Shown here in pieces: positions 1 through 7,345 of a stretch of 35,340 nt of DNA. A program made the translations under genes and the position numbers. Below the pieces are notes generated by a model. The model was given only the letters and a program-made list of their open reading frames with translations. It ran no database searches and had not been told where the DNA came from. Source of the DNA: Candidatus Thalassarchaeum sp. (lineage in GTDB: Archaea; Thermoplasmatota; Poseidoniia; Poseidoniales; Thalassarchaeaceae); NCBI GenBank assembly GCA_030748335.1, contig JASMMD010000014.1:1-35340 (forward strand), read 5' to 3'. The first letter of the stretch is position 1. Each line of letters begins with the position of its first letter.

Positions 1-601
1 GCTCGTACACCACCCTGCCATGCAGAAGACCGGCGGAGTGCGCCCCACCTTGTTCGATTGAAACGGTCTGTTGTCGAATGGAGCTAACAATCTTCACTGC
101 TACCCTGCCACCCAGCTCGCTGCTGTGGTTGACCGTGTCCAGCGTGGCGTTCGCAGAGTGCGCTACGCGCTCGATGCCCCCACCATCCTTGCCGGCGTCC
201 CCACCACGCATAAGCCAGCTGTTCCACGACTCCCCGACATCCCGCACCGGCCAAGCATCACGCCCCTTCTCTCCAACCAGCAGCATCACACTGTCGACCC
301 TAGGCGGTGCGAGCACCTCCAGAGTCATGCTTGAGCCAGACGAGAGGTCCACGACGGTGGAGTTCTGCACGTAACCGGTCGCCGAGTCGATGATGAGGTA
401 AGGGACGAAGACCGACATGGCGGCCTTGGCGCTGAGCTCGACTTGCTGGAACACACCTGCCTCTAGTACCTCTGGAGTGACACTGAGAGAAGAGGCATCA
501 GCACTGCCCTCTTCCTCAGTGAATAGACAGCCCCCAAGCGGGGCTGATACCATCACCGTGACCAGCAGCAGGGCGATACCACTTCGCGAGCGCACGCCCA
601 T
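1..601 (-). CDS. Secreted lipoprotein, C-terminus cut off by window edge
   Basis: The frame is open for 200 codons from an ATG to the window edge, so the C-terminus is missing. The N-terminus is a lipoprotein signal: basic MGVRSRSG, a hydrophobic stretch at residues 9-20, then the lipobox L-G-G-C with the lipidated Cys at 25, followed by an acidic linker (FTEEEGSADASS). The rest is beta-rich with several possible N-glycosylation sequons (for example NST near residue 75). It is probably exported and tethered to the outer face of the membrane. The start lies 31 bp after the stop of the upstream membrane-protein gene on the same strand, so co-transcription is likely. I do not recognise a domain; a substrate-binding or Ig-like surface protein is possible. 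Confidence 0.72.
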   Translation of the reverse strand, partial: MGVRSRSGIALLLVTVMVSAPLGGCLFTEEEGSADASSLSVTPEVLEAGVFQQVELSAKAAMSVFVPYLIIDSATGYVQNSTVVDLSSGSSMTLEVLAPPRVDSVMLLVGEKGRDAWPVRDVGESWNSWLMRGGDAGKDGGGIERVAHSANATLDTVNHSSELGGRVAVKIVSSIRQQTVSIEQGGAHSAGLLHGRVVYE

Positions 602-632
602 GCGACCGTCAGCTTCGTGTTCAATGCCTCGG

Positions 633-1211
633 TCAGTCTTTCGAATACTGCTGTATCTGCGTCGCTTCCTTCGGATCCTTCAGCACGAGGGCCAGTATGC
701 CACCGAGAAGCAGGAAGCAGACCCCACAGCCGGAGAGGCCAATTCCCCCCACAATACCCATGAATCCACCAGCTGCCTCTCCGAATTCCTCTCCGAGAAC
801 TTCCCACATCGGCAAAAGGCGAACCTCGTGGCTCGCATTTACATTGTAGTCACCCTGACTCTCATACCATCCAAATGTCCCCATGTGAAACCATCCTCTA
901 GGGTCGTCCTCATGGCCCTCAGGTGCAGAACCATCTTCAGTACAAGGATCCATCTCTGTTGGAGTATCCCCCGACTCATTTGAAAAAGTGATTATGAAAT
1001 CATCACACCTGACAGTGTCTGAAACGAAGACCATCATCTGGTCCTTTTTGTCGTATGAGAAAGTTCCAACTTGTCCACTCCATTCAGTCTTGCCTTCAAC
1101 ATCGACATCTCCCACATCTTCTAGGGCGTTCCCACCCATTCCTGCCATCACCATTCCAATTACTAGCGTCACCGCTCCTAGGCCTAGGAACACCTTTCCA
1201 GCTATGTGCAT
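633..1211 (-). CDS. Small membrane protein, two TM segments with extracytoplasmic loop
   Basis: The protein has 192 aa from the ATG chosen here. An in-frame GTG 45 bp upstream would overlap the DDAH stop codon (GTGA) and add 15 residues. A hydrophobic helix occupies residues 5-28 and a second, Gly/Cys-rich one lies near residues 150-180, followed by a short charged tail ending in SKD. The 120-residue segment between them is acidic, contains a pair of Cys that could form a disulfide, and begins with Gly-rich sequence, so it probably faces outside. I chose the ATG because MHIAGKVFLGLG gives a compact membrane-insertion start. No family is recognised. It follows DDAH directly and precedes the lipoprotein gene, so the three may form one transcript. 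Confidence 0.7.
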   Translation of the reverse strand: MHIAGKVFLGLGAVTLVIGMVMAGMGGNALEDVGDVDVEGKTEWSGQVGTFSYDKKDQMMVFVSDTVRCDDFIITFSNESGDTPTEMDPCTEDGSAPEGHEDDPRGWFHMGTFGWYESQGDYNVNASHEVRLLPMWEVLGEEFGEAAGGFMGIVGGIGLSGCGVCFLLLGGILALVLKDPKEATQIQQYSKD

Positions 1212-1252
1212 AGTAATACCAATCAGAAACACTCTATTGACTGTTACGCCAA

Positions 1253-2074
1253 TCACCGATTAAACACGGAAAGACAGGTCAGCGAACCATCTGCCTGCCT
1301 AATGGCGTCCATGTCGACGCTGGTGATTGAGAACCCAGCATCCAGCATGACTTGCCTCGTGGATGCGTATCCATCAGCGATGATTACCCGGTCCCCCGAG
1401 TAGCCGATTGTGTTGGCCGCGTACGAGTCCGAGTTCGGAACCCATAGGACCTCATCGGCGAGATGCCCTATCTGGCTCTCGGTCAGGTGCCCCTCGGCTG
1501 CGACAATCGTGCCCTCTCGCGGCGACGAGCACACGGTGGTGAGGTGGAGTGTTGAGAGTGGGATGTCGATGAACTCGTGTTCGAAACCCTCTGCTTTCAC
1601 CTGCTCGGCGAGGAAGTCCGCTCCGGCCCGGTTGGTCCGAGTGGACAGGCCAATCAGGTAACGGTCATCGAAGAATACGACGTCGCCCCCGTCGAGAGTC
1701 GCCCCCTCTGGCATCCTCATTATCTCAGAGCCCTCTGAGAGATATCGGGCCACCGCCACTTCTTCTCCAATCCTGCTGGGTGCTCCGAGGTTGCTGATTA
1801 GGGCAACCCCGTCGATCATAACGGCGCAGTCCTCGACGAAGCAGCAGTCAGGGTGCTCGGTTAGGGAATCCAGTATCTCGACCTCGGTCCCGTGAGCCCG
1901 GAGGGCCATCACATAGGCGTCGTGGGCACCCTGGGCTGCGACTGGATCGGGCTTCCGCGTCCCGAAGTACTTCGAGAGTGCCCTGTCGAAATTGGGCGAT
2001 ACGCGCCTCACGACGGCCTCACGCCGACTTCTGTCGTAAGCTCCAGGCACGGCTGGCCGTCCGATATATCTCAC
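1253..2074 (-). CDS. N(G),N(G)-dimethylarginine dimethylaminohydrolase (DDAH)-like
   Basis: A member of the guanidino-group-modifying (pentein/amidinotransferase fold) superfamily. The 273-aa length fits DDAH. Visible motifs are substrate-binding FVED at 79-82, LDGGDV at 127-132 (as in human DDAH1), STRTN at 144-148, the catalytic-His segment LHL with His177, and the nucleophile near the C-terminus, Cys267 in LTCLSV. Known DDAH enzymes hydrolyse asymmetric methylarginine to citrulline and dimethylamine; relatives act on arginine or other guanidines, so the substrate is inferred. The start is GTG. The gene diverges from the HAD/aminotransferase pair across a 42-bp gap carrying an inverted repeat. 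Arginine deiminase is less likely given the short length and DDAH-like motifs. Confidence 0.85.
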   Translation of the reverse strand: MRYIGRPAVPGAYDRSRREAVVRRVSPNFDRALSKYFGTRKPDPVAAQGAHDAYVMALRAHGTEVEILDSLTEHPDCCFVEDCAVMIDGVALISNLGAPSRIGEEVAVARYLSEGSEIMRMPEGATLDGGDVVFFDDRYLIGLSTRTNRAGADFLAEQVKAEGFEHEFIDIPLSTLHLTTVCSSPREGTIVAAEGHLTESQIGHLADEVLWVPNSDSYAANTIGYSGDRVIIADGYASTRQVMLDAGFSITSVDMDAIRQADGSLTCLSVFNR

Positions 2075-2082
2075 TTGAACGA

Positions 2083-2109
2083 TTCGGAATCCGGGAACCC
2101 GCTTCCGAA
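2083..2109. promoter_or_regulatory. Inverted repeat in divergent promoter (operator candidate)
   Basis: Perfect 7-bp arms TTCGGAA and TTCCGAA are separated by 13 bp that contain a second nested dyad, CGGG-AA-CCCG. The element fills most of the 42-bp gap between the DDAH start and the HAD start. A TATA-like GATATATC at 2063-2070 would place a rightward transcript start close to 2093, inside the dyad. A regulator-binding site is inferred; a coincidental stem is the alternative. Confidence 0.4.
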
Positions 2110-2116
2110 ATCAGGA

Positions 2117-2581
2117 ATGCACGAACGAGGCATTATGGACGGTTTAGCACCGCTCACAGGTGTGGACCTAGTGGACAAGACCGACGAGTTGGGTAAGCAC
2201 ATCAGCCCTGCTGTGCCTGAGGGGGTGAAGAACTACCTCATCGACATCGACGGCACGGTGGGCGAGGACATCCCGAACGAGGAGGCCCATAGGATGGCTA
2301 CGGCCGAGGCCTACCCCGATGCCATCGAGACGATTAACGGATGGCACGACGAGGGCCACCAGATATGCTTCTTTACAGCTAGAACCGAGGAACATCGAGA
2401 AGTCACCGAGACTTGGTTGGACGAGAAAGGCTTCCGCTACCACACCCTTCTGATGGGCAAGCCAAGGGGAGGCAACTATCACTGGATAGACAACCACGTC
2501 GTGCGTGCTACACGTTACTCCTCGAGGTTCACCGACCTAGTCAAGCGAAACGTTGAGATCGAGGTCTTCGATGACGAGTGA
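2117..2581 (+). CDS. HAD-superfamily phosphatase-like protein, small capless form
   Basis: A 154-aa protein with the HAD core. Motif I is DIDGTV, with nucleophile and acid/base Asp near residues 41-43. Motif II is the Thr in FFTART. The Lys of motif III is in MGKPRGG, followed by HWIDN, where motif IV Asp would be. There is no room for a cap domain, as in small magnesium-dependent phosphatases acting on large or exposed substrates. Two ATGs are possible, this one and one 18 bp downstream preceded by GAGG. Its stop lies inside the start region of the next gene (8 bases beyond the aminotransferase ATG), so the two are probably translationally coupled. The substrate is unknown; a phospho-amine or phosphosugar is suggested only by the neighbour. 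Confidence 0.75.
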   Translation: MHERGIMDGLAPLTGVDLVDKTDELGKHISPAVPEGVKNYLIDIDGTVGEDIPNEEAHRMATAEAYPDAIETINGWHDEGHQICFFTARTEEHREVTETWLDEKGFRYHTLLMGKPRGGNYHWIDNHVVRATRYSSRFTDLVKRNVEIEVFDDE

Positions 2582-3845
2582 TACCCCAACCCCGCTGGAC
2601 GAGTTACTCAGACTGCGTGAAGCGCACCTCGGTAAAGCCCTCTCGATAGCCCACGGCAAACCCCTGCACATCACCCACGGCAGCATGCAGTATCTGTACG
2701 CAGCCGATGGCACCCGATACCTTGATCTCGTGAACAACGTCAGCCACGTGGGTCACTCAAACCCTCGAGTAACGCACGCATGCGCGCACCAGATGGGGCT
2801 GCTCAATACCAACACCAGATACGTCTACGAAGGCCTCACTGAGTATCTCGGCAGGATTGCAGACACACTGCCTGAGCCGCTCAGCGTGGGCTTCCTAGTC
2901 AACTCGGGCAGCGAGGCCAACGAGTTGGCCGTCAGAATCGCACGCGCACATACAGGTGCCCATGATATGGTGGTAGTCGAAGGCGCATATCACGGTCACA
3001 CAGGGATGCTGATTGAACTCAGTCCATACAAATTCAGAGGCCCAGGGGGCAAGGGTGAGCCCGAGCCATGGGTGCACGTGACTCCAATTCCAGACACCTA
3101 TCGTGGTGGAGAGAGGGACTATGCTGCAGAGATGGGTGAAATTGTGACCAATGCCGCCCCAATTGCGGGTTTTCTAGTTGAGTCAATGTTGTCTTGCGCC
3201 GGACAAATTCCGCTGCCGCCCGACTATCTTTCATCGGCTTTTGAACACGTTCGCGCGGCAGGGGGGCTATGCATAGCCGACGAAGTCCAAGTTGGGTTCG
3301 GCAGAGTTGGCTCGTACATGTGGGCCTTCGAGGAGCACGGTGTGGTGCCCGACATCGTAGTGATGGGCAAGCCGATGGGCAACGGCCATCCAATGGCTGC
3401 TGTGTTCACAACACCCGAGATCGCCGCCTCGTTCGAGGAGATGGAGTTCTTCTCGACTTTCGGCGGCAATCCCGTGTCGTGCGCAATTGGAATGGCGGTG
3501 CTCGATACTATCGAGGAGGATGGGCTGATGCAACGTGCCACAGAGTTAGGCGAGCGTTTCATGGTAGGACTTCGTGAGTTGCAGGAACGATACTCAATCA
3601 TCGGCGATGTCAGGGGGCGAGGGCTGTTCCTCGGATTCGAGTTGGTTCGCGACCGCGAAACGCAGGAGCCCGCCACCCATGAAGCAGCTAGGCTTGTCGA
3701 TGAGATGTGTGCCAGAAACGTGCTATTGAGCACTGATGGACCCCATCATAACGTCATCAAAATTAAACCACCTATGGTACTCTCCAAGGGAGATGTCGAC
3801 ACGACCCTGAGTTTGCTAAACGAATCCCTCAGTCAGTCTCTTTGA
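2571..3845 (+). CDS. Class III PLP aminotransferase, ethanolamine-phosphate phospho-lyase/PHYKPL-like
   Basis: A 424-aa fold type I PLP enzyme. Landmarks are NNVSHVGHSNP at 55-65, LLNTNTRY at 78-85, the phosphate-binding GSEA at 113-116, AYHGH at 139-143, SPYKF at 151-155, IADEVQVGFGR at 235-245 (Asp237 contacts the pyridine nitrogen), and the Schiff-base lysine Lys267 in MGKPMGNGHP. A late GPHHNVIKIKPPM motif also matches. This set resembles the ETNPPL/PHYKPL (AGXT2L) subgroup more than GABA or ornithine aminotransferases. That subgroup eliminates phosphate from phosphoethanolamine or phosphohydroxylysine to give an aldehyde, ammonia and phosphate. The exact substrate is inferred; an omega-aminotransferase or alanine-glyoxylate aminotransferase role is the alternative. 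The ATG overlaps the HAD gene end. Confidence 0.85.
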   Translation: MTSDTPTPLDELLRLREAHLGKALSIAHGKPLHITHGSMQYLYAADGTRYLDLVNNVSHVGHSNPRVTHACAHQMGLLNTNTRYVYEGLTEYLGRIADTLPEPLSVGFLVNSGSEANELAVRIARAHTGAHDMVVVEGAYHGHTGMLIELSPYKFRGPGGKGEPEPWVHVTPIPDTYRGGERDYAAEMGEIVTNAAPIAGFLVESMLSCAGQIPLPPDYLSSAFEHVRAAGGLCIADEVQVGFGRVGSYMWAFEEHGVVPDIVVMGKPMGNGHPMAAVFTTPEIAASFEEMEFFSTFGGNPVSCAIGMAVLDTIEEDGLMQRATELGERFMVGLRELQERYSIIGDVRGRGLFLGFELVRDRETQEPATHEAARLVDEMCARNVLLSTDGPHHNVIKIKPPMVLSKGDVDTTLSLLNESLSQSL

Positions 3846-3867
3846 TGGTGGACGTAGCGAGATTTGA

Positions 3868-6045
3868 CTACTTACGTCGCCCGATGTAGGCCACCACGAC
3901 GAGTAGTCCTACTACTATGCCACCTAGAAGCATCAGCGGACGGTCGACCTCCTCTTCCCACAGGGTCGCATCATAAGGGTAAGCATCCGAGTTGTCACCC
4001 ACCCCATCTCCGTCAGTGTCCAGAGTCTCGCTCGCATCACCCGGGAACGCGTCCGAGTTGTCTCCGACCCCGTCACCGTCGGAATCGGCCCATTCAGAGG
4101 AGTCCAGTGGATAAGCGTCCGAGTTGTCGCCTACCCCGTCTCCATCTGAATCCTGAGTCTCGCTAGCATCACTAGGGAACGCGTCCGAGTTATCCCCCAC
4201 GCCATCCCCATCAGAATCGACCCACTCATATGGATCATCAGGATAGGCATCAGAGTTATCCCCCACGCCATCCCCATCAGAATCGACCCACTCATATGGA
4301 TCATCAGGATAGGCATCAGAGTTATCCCCCACCCCATCACCGTCCGAGTCCACCCATTCGGAACCATCTGTAGGAAACGCATCCGCGTTGTCTCCTACTC
4401 CATCCATATCATTGTCATACCACTCACTGGCATCAAGGGGAAACAGGTCTTCGCTGTCGGGGGTACCATCTCCGTCGTCGTCCTCGTCAAACAGGTCGCA
4501 CTCCCAATCCCCATCAGTGTCTAGGGGCACATCGGTGCCGTTCATCGGATCGCTCTGGCAGTTCAACTCATCTGTATCGGCCCAACCATCACCATCATCA
4601 TCGGTATCGGCATTGTCACCGATTCCGTCCCCATCTAGATCAGAATGCTCCTCTGGATCGAGCCTGAAAGCATCCTCTTCATCACCCCAACCATCACCAT
4701 CGTCATCGGTATCGGCATTGTCACCGATTCCGTCCCCATCCGTGTCGACAGTCTCGTTAGTGTTGTATGGGAAGTCGTCGTAGAAGTCCGCTACCCCGTC
4801 ATTGTCGTCGTCAGCGTCCGAATTATCTCCCACCCCGTCCCCGTCGAAATCGTACCACTCGTTGGGGTTGTTGGGAAAGGCGTCACTCGGCACGCAGACC
4901 CCGTCACCATCACTGTCAATCCAACCAGTCGGGTCGTTGTCACATTCATCCGTATTGTCCCCGACCTTGTCCCCATCTGCATCCGCCCACTCATTGGGGT
5001 TGTAGATGAACGCGTCAATATCGTCTCGGTAACCGTCTCCGTCGGAGTCACGCGAGAAGTCCTCCAGTGACCAACTCAGAGTCTCGCTCGGCCACTCCAC
5101 TTCGTTCAGAGAGGGGGCGTGAATCCCATTGTTGATTCTCCAGTGCGCCACTCTGTTCCCATCGGAACAGTTCAGGTGCTCAAGGTCGTCGGTCTCGGCT
5201 ACACCGTCTGAGTTGGTCAGATCAATGCTACCGAGGTTTGTCCAACTCGCATCACATCCCGACCTGTCGGCCCAGAAAGCAGTCGTCTGGGGGGCCGAGG
5301 GATACGTTCCTCCAAACATCGACCCACCACCGTACTCTATGACGCTGTCCACAGTACCATGCACATGCAGGATATTTGGCCTTCCAGTATCGGGGCATTC
5401 GTTGGAGAAATCATCCCACGTCGCCCCATTAAGTGATACTATTGACTCGATTATACTGCCTCGGTCGCACGCCATTCTATGACTCATAAAAGCTCCATTT
5501 GAGTGGCCTATCAGCACCACCCCCTCCGGATCAGCTCCGTAGTTCTGGACGGCTTGGCTGATTAGACCCTCGAGAAAGGTGACATCATCCACTTCAGTAT
5601 TGAACAGGTTACAGCAAGCATCAGTGGCATTCCAATATCTCATCCCTACGATGTTCATAGAACCGTCCGGGGTGAGTAGTAGGTGCTCGTTCTCGTGGAC
5701 ACTATCATACAGGCTCATCCACCACGCGTTGAAAGAACCGGAACTGGAGTATCCATGCAGAGCGACGACTAGAGGCAGGGGCTGATTGTAGACATGCCCC
5801 CCTGGCATAGTAAGCGTTGCAGGCCTACCCTCGGATTCAATCATGGCAGTAGTGTGCTCGTTGGTGTAGTTAATTGGACCGTAACCGTCGTTTGAGTCGG
5901 TCCAGCGTCTCTCTTGAATCTCCTCTGTCAACTCCCGGTCTGTACTAAGCGGCCCGAAGGCCAACAGCATCAGGGACACAATCAGGGCGGCCAATCGAGC
6001 ACGCGGCACACCACTAGGGGGAACATACGTCGGTATCAAACCCAC
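3868..6045 (-). CDS. Surface-anchored esterase/depolymerase with thrombospondin type 3 repeats
   Basis: A 725-aa modular exported protein. An N-terminal signal or anchor helix lies near residues 17-33. An alpha/beta-hydrolase domain of the PHB-depolymerase/feruloyl-esterase (LpqC-like) type follows at about 75-325, with oxyanion HGY at 97-99, nucleophile Ser182 in GHSNGA, Asp233 in HGTVD and His309 in NNGIHAP. From about 333 to 697 there are about 14 acidic Ca-binding TSP3 units of the form DxDGDGxGDNxD, many with a 22-residue period. A C-terminal TM helix near 700-720 ends in RRK, so the enzyme is probably tethered outside the cell. Likely activity is hydrolysis of polyester or carbohydrate-linked ester polymers. 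The GTG start overlaps the upstream small gene by 10 bp. The repeat array contains an exact tandem duplication. Confidence 0.85.
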   Translation of the reverse strand: MGLIPTYVPPSGVPRARLAALIVSLMLLAFGPLSTDRELTEEIQERRWTDSNDGYGPINYTNEHTTAMIESEGRPATLTMPGGHVYNQPLPLVVALHGYSSSGSFNAWWMSLYDSVHENEHLLLTPDGSMNIVGMRYWNATDACCNLFNTEVDDVTFLEGLISQAVQNYGADPEGVVLIGHSNGAFMSHRMACDRGSIIESIVSLNGATWDDFSNECPDTGRPNILHVHGTVDSVIEYGGGSMFGGTYPSAPQTTAFWADRSGCDASWTNLGSIDLTNSDGVAETDDLEHLNCSDGNRVAHWRINNGIHAPSLNEVEWPSETLSWSLEDFSRDSDGDGYRDDIDAFIYNPNEWADADGDKVGDNTDECDNDPTGWIDSDGDGVCVPSDAFPNNPNEWYDFDGDGVGDNSDADDDNDGVADFYDDFPYNTNETVDTDGDGIGDNADTDDDGDGWGDEEDAFRLDPEEHSDLDGDGIGDNADTDDDGDGWADTDELNCQSDPMNGTDVPLDTDGDWECDLFDEDDDGDGTPDSEDLFPLDASEWYDNDMDGVGDNADAFPTDGSEWVDSDGDGVGDNSDAYPDDPYEWVDSDGDGVGDNSDAYPDDPYEWVDSDGDGVGDNSDAFPSDASETQDSDGDGVGDNSDAYPLDSSEWADSDGDGVGDNSDAFPGDASETLDTDGDGVGDNSDAYPYDATLWEEEVDRPLMLLGGIVVGLLVVVAYIGRRK
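3955..5049 (-). repeat. Array of Asp-rich TSP3 (Ca-binding) coding repeats
   Basis: About 14 units coding for DxDGDGxGDNxDAxP-type loops. The second half of the array is regular at 66 bp (22 residues); the first half is less regular and includes paired short DDDGDG loops. It is a protein repeat within an open frame, not a CRISPR or satellite. Each unit should bind calcium and stiffen the stalk between the hydrolase domain and the membrane anchor. Confidence 0.85.
4187..4318 (-). repeat. Exact 66-bp tandem duplication within the TSP3 array
   Basis: Two back-to-back 66-bp copies (4187-4252 and 4253-4318) are identical at every base, while neighbouring units differ at synonymous and non-synonymous positions. 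The duplication adds one 22-residue repeat and keeps the frame, which points to recent slippage or unequal recombination. Confidence 0.93.
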
Positions 6046-6239
6046 TCGTCTATGAACTCCCAGTCATAGCAGCCAGCCTCGGGTGAGAAAACCTCATTCT
6101 CCGCCTCCCACAACCTCGTCTCGGCCTCTAGCTTCAGCCTAGCACTCTCTAACTCAAACCAAACCTTCGAGGAGGCCAGCCACTCTTCTATCATCTTCAT
6201 TGCATCGTTCATGAAATCGGAGTTATCCATTATTTCCAT
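6036..6239 (-). CDS. Small acidic hypothetical protein (67 aa)
   Basis: The 67-aa frame begins MEIMDNSDF, is rich in Glu and Asp, and reads as mostly helical (residues 12-50, MIEEWLASS then ARLKLEAE). It ends with GCYDWEFIDEWV, and its stop lies inside the first codons of the TSP3 esterase gene (10-bp overlap), consistent with translational coupling. An in-frame TTG 51 bp upstream would add 17 residues, but the ATG is preferred. I recognise no family. It could be a cytosolic partner or a chance frame; the coupling and strongly biased amino-acid composition favour a real gene. Confidence 0.5.
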   Translation of the reverse strand: MEIMDNSDFMNDAMKMIEEWLASSKVWFELESARLKLEAETRLWEAENEVFSPEAGCYDWEFIDEWV

Positions 6240-6315
6240 ATGATCGACGAGCAACGCGTCATGGCCAATAATCAGGGAAGACCTATTCAAGCCTATCGAC
6301 TACTTGGAGACTTGG

Positions 6316-6400
6316 TGGTGCAGAGGACAGGATTCGAACCTGCGAAGCACTACGCACTGGGACCTCATCCCAGCCCCTTTGACCGCTCGGGTACCTCTGC
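6316..6400 (-). tRNA. tRNA-Leu (anticodon GAG), CCA encoded
   Basis: A class II tRNA with a long variable arm. The acceptor stem GCAGAGG pairs with CCTCTGC, followed by discriminator A and an encoded CCA. The anticodon stem CTGGG/CCCAG encloses loop ATGAGGT, giving anticodon GAG for CUC/CUU leucine codons. The variable arm is about 12-15 nt, and the T loop TTCGAAT and D-loop GG are canonical. No intron is seen. A TATA-like box lies about 27 bp upstream of the mature 5' end. Confidence 0.95.
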
Positions 6401-6426
6401 TTGGAGCGGTAGCGAGCCCCCCTGCG

Positions 6427-6433
6427 TATATCA
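6427..6433 (-). promoter_or_regulatory. TATA-like box for tRNA-Leu
   Basis: An AT-rich GATATAC (minus strand) sits in GC-rich sequence about 27-33 bp upstream of the mature tRNA 5' end, the spacing expected for an archaeal TBP site. It lies between the tRNA and the stop of the upstream membrane-protein gene. Confidence 0.5.
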
Positions 6434-6453
6434 GAATGGCGAAGCCACAGAAA

Positions 6454-7320
6454 TCAGAAGTCCAAGTCGTATTTCTGAGCCAATGGAGGGGCCTCGCCGG
6501 TTTTGGCGTAGTAGTACAGCGAGGCACGATTCACCGCCTCGCAGGCGGTGAAAAACAGTACACTGAGTCCGATTCCGATGAACATCAGAGTGAAGGCGAG
6601 ACCCATTCCGAGTTCTCCGAGTGCAAACAGAGGCATGCAAATCAGCACGACCAGCATGATGACGACAAAGTTGACGATTCCCGTACCTCCGGTGCTGACG
6701 ACGTCCTCACCCCATGTCTGCTTGAACAGCTCCGGGCTTCTGCGCATGCACTCGCCAACTTGGTAACCCTCAAGCACCAGCATCGGGACGACGAAGAAAG
6801 TGGTCATCCACCAAGCCACCTGCACTACTAATGAAGCCAAGCTACCAATCACCCGGACCACTGGGTTGTCATCATGCGCCATGCCCTCAAGGAGGCCCAC
6901 GATCAATCCGACAGTTCCCGATATCAGACCCCAGATGATTATTGCAGGTAGGCGTTTCGCGGCTTCTTTGATACCATAGGAAAAACTCGGGTTCGAGCCT
7001 GTTGTAATCCTCTCATAGGCGCTTGCGATTATCGCAGCATTCCAGAATACCGTAATCATCCCCACTACCATGTAAGTAAGGAACATCCCGACGAGCATTC
7101 CCGACTCAGCTCCCTCTTCTCCCCCTGTAAAGAAGCCAATCCCACCAGTAGCAGTCAGCAGGAAGATTGCCGCTCCTATCGAGAACAGACCCGAGAGAAA
7201 CGTGTATGCCATCAGTTCGGGATCGGCTCTGACCACATGCATTCCTAGTTTGGTGATATTCCAGCCTCTTCGAAGCCTCGCTCGGAAGCCTAGCCTAGGC
7301 TGCCCCTCCCTCATCATCAT
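6454..7320 (-). CDS. Polytopic membrane protein, DUF6159-like
   Basis: A 288-aa integral membrane protein with about six hydrophobic segments (near residues 38-60, 75-102, 125-148, 160-182, 212-235 and 236-260). A short basic N-terminus (RARLRRGW) suggests a cytoplasmic start. The pattern of Gly-rich helices and the motif near NAAIIASAYERI, followed later by RRSPELFKQTWGED, recalls the DUF6159 group of archaeal and bacterial membrane proteins; this assignment is from memory of the pattern and not certain. There are three consecutive start ATGs. No catalytic motif is visible. It lies downstream of the MOSC gene on the same strand with a 25-bp gap. Confidence 0.75.
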   Translation of the reverse strand: MMMREGQPRLGFRARLRRGWNITKLGMHVVRADPELMAYTFLSGLFSIGAAIFLLTATGGIGFFTGGEEGAESGMLVGMFLTYMVVGMITVFWNAAIIASAYERITTGSNPSFSYGIKEAAKRLPAIIIWGLISGTVGLIVGLLEGMAHDDNPVVRVIGSLASLVVQVAWWMTTFFVVPMLVLEGYQVGECMRRSPELFKQTWGEDVVSTGGTGIVNFVVIMLVVLICMPLFALGELGMGLAFTLMFIGIGLSVLFFTACEAVNRASLYYYAKTGEAPPLAQKYDLDF

Positions 7321-7345
7321 GAAAGCGCCTCAGAGCCACCTTCTT

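Noticed and set aside
417-983. 188-aa plus-strand frame
   Set aside because: Antisense to the lipoprotein and two-TM genes, no domain and Ser/Arg-rich shadow composition.
1892-2116. 75-residue N-terminal extension of the HAD protein
   Set aside because: It would read antisense through the DDAH gene and its promoter; HAD motif I begins after the later ATGs.
3955-5049. CRISPR-like periodic repeats of about 66 bp
   Set aside because: The repeats are translated in frame as Asp-rich TSP3 loops of one protein, have no unique spacers and no cas genes nearby.
4131-5070. Long open frames on both strands across the repeat array, reading Ser/Pro- or Met/Thr-rich proteins
   Set aside because: They are shadows of the biased codon pattern of the TSP3 repeats; composition is low-complexity and no start signal is present.
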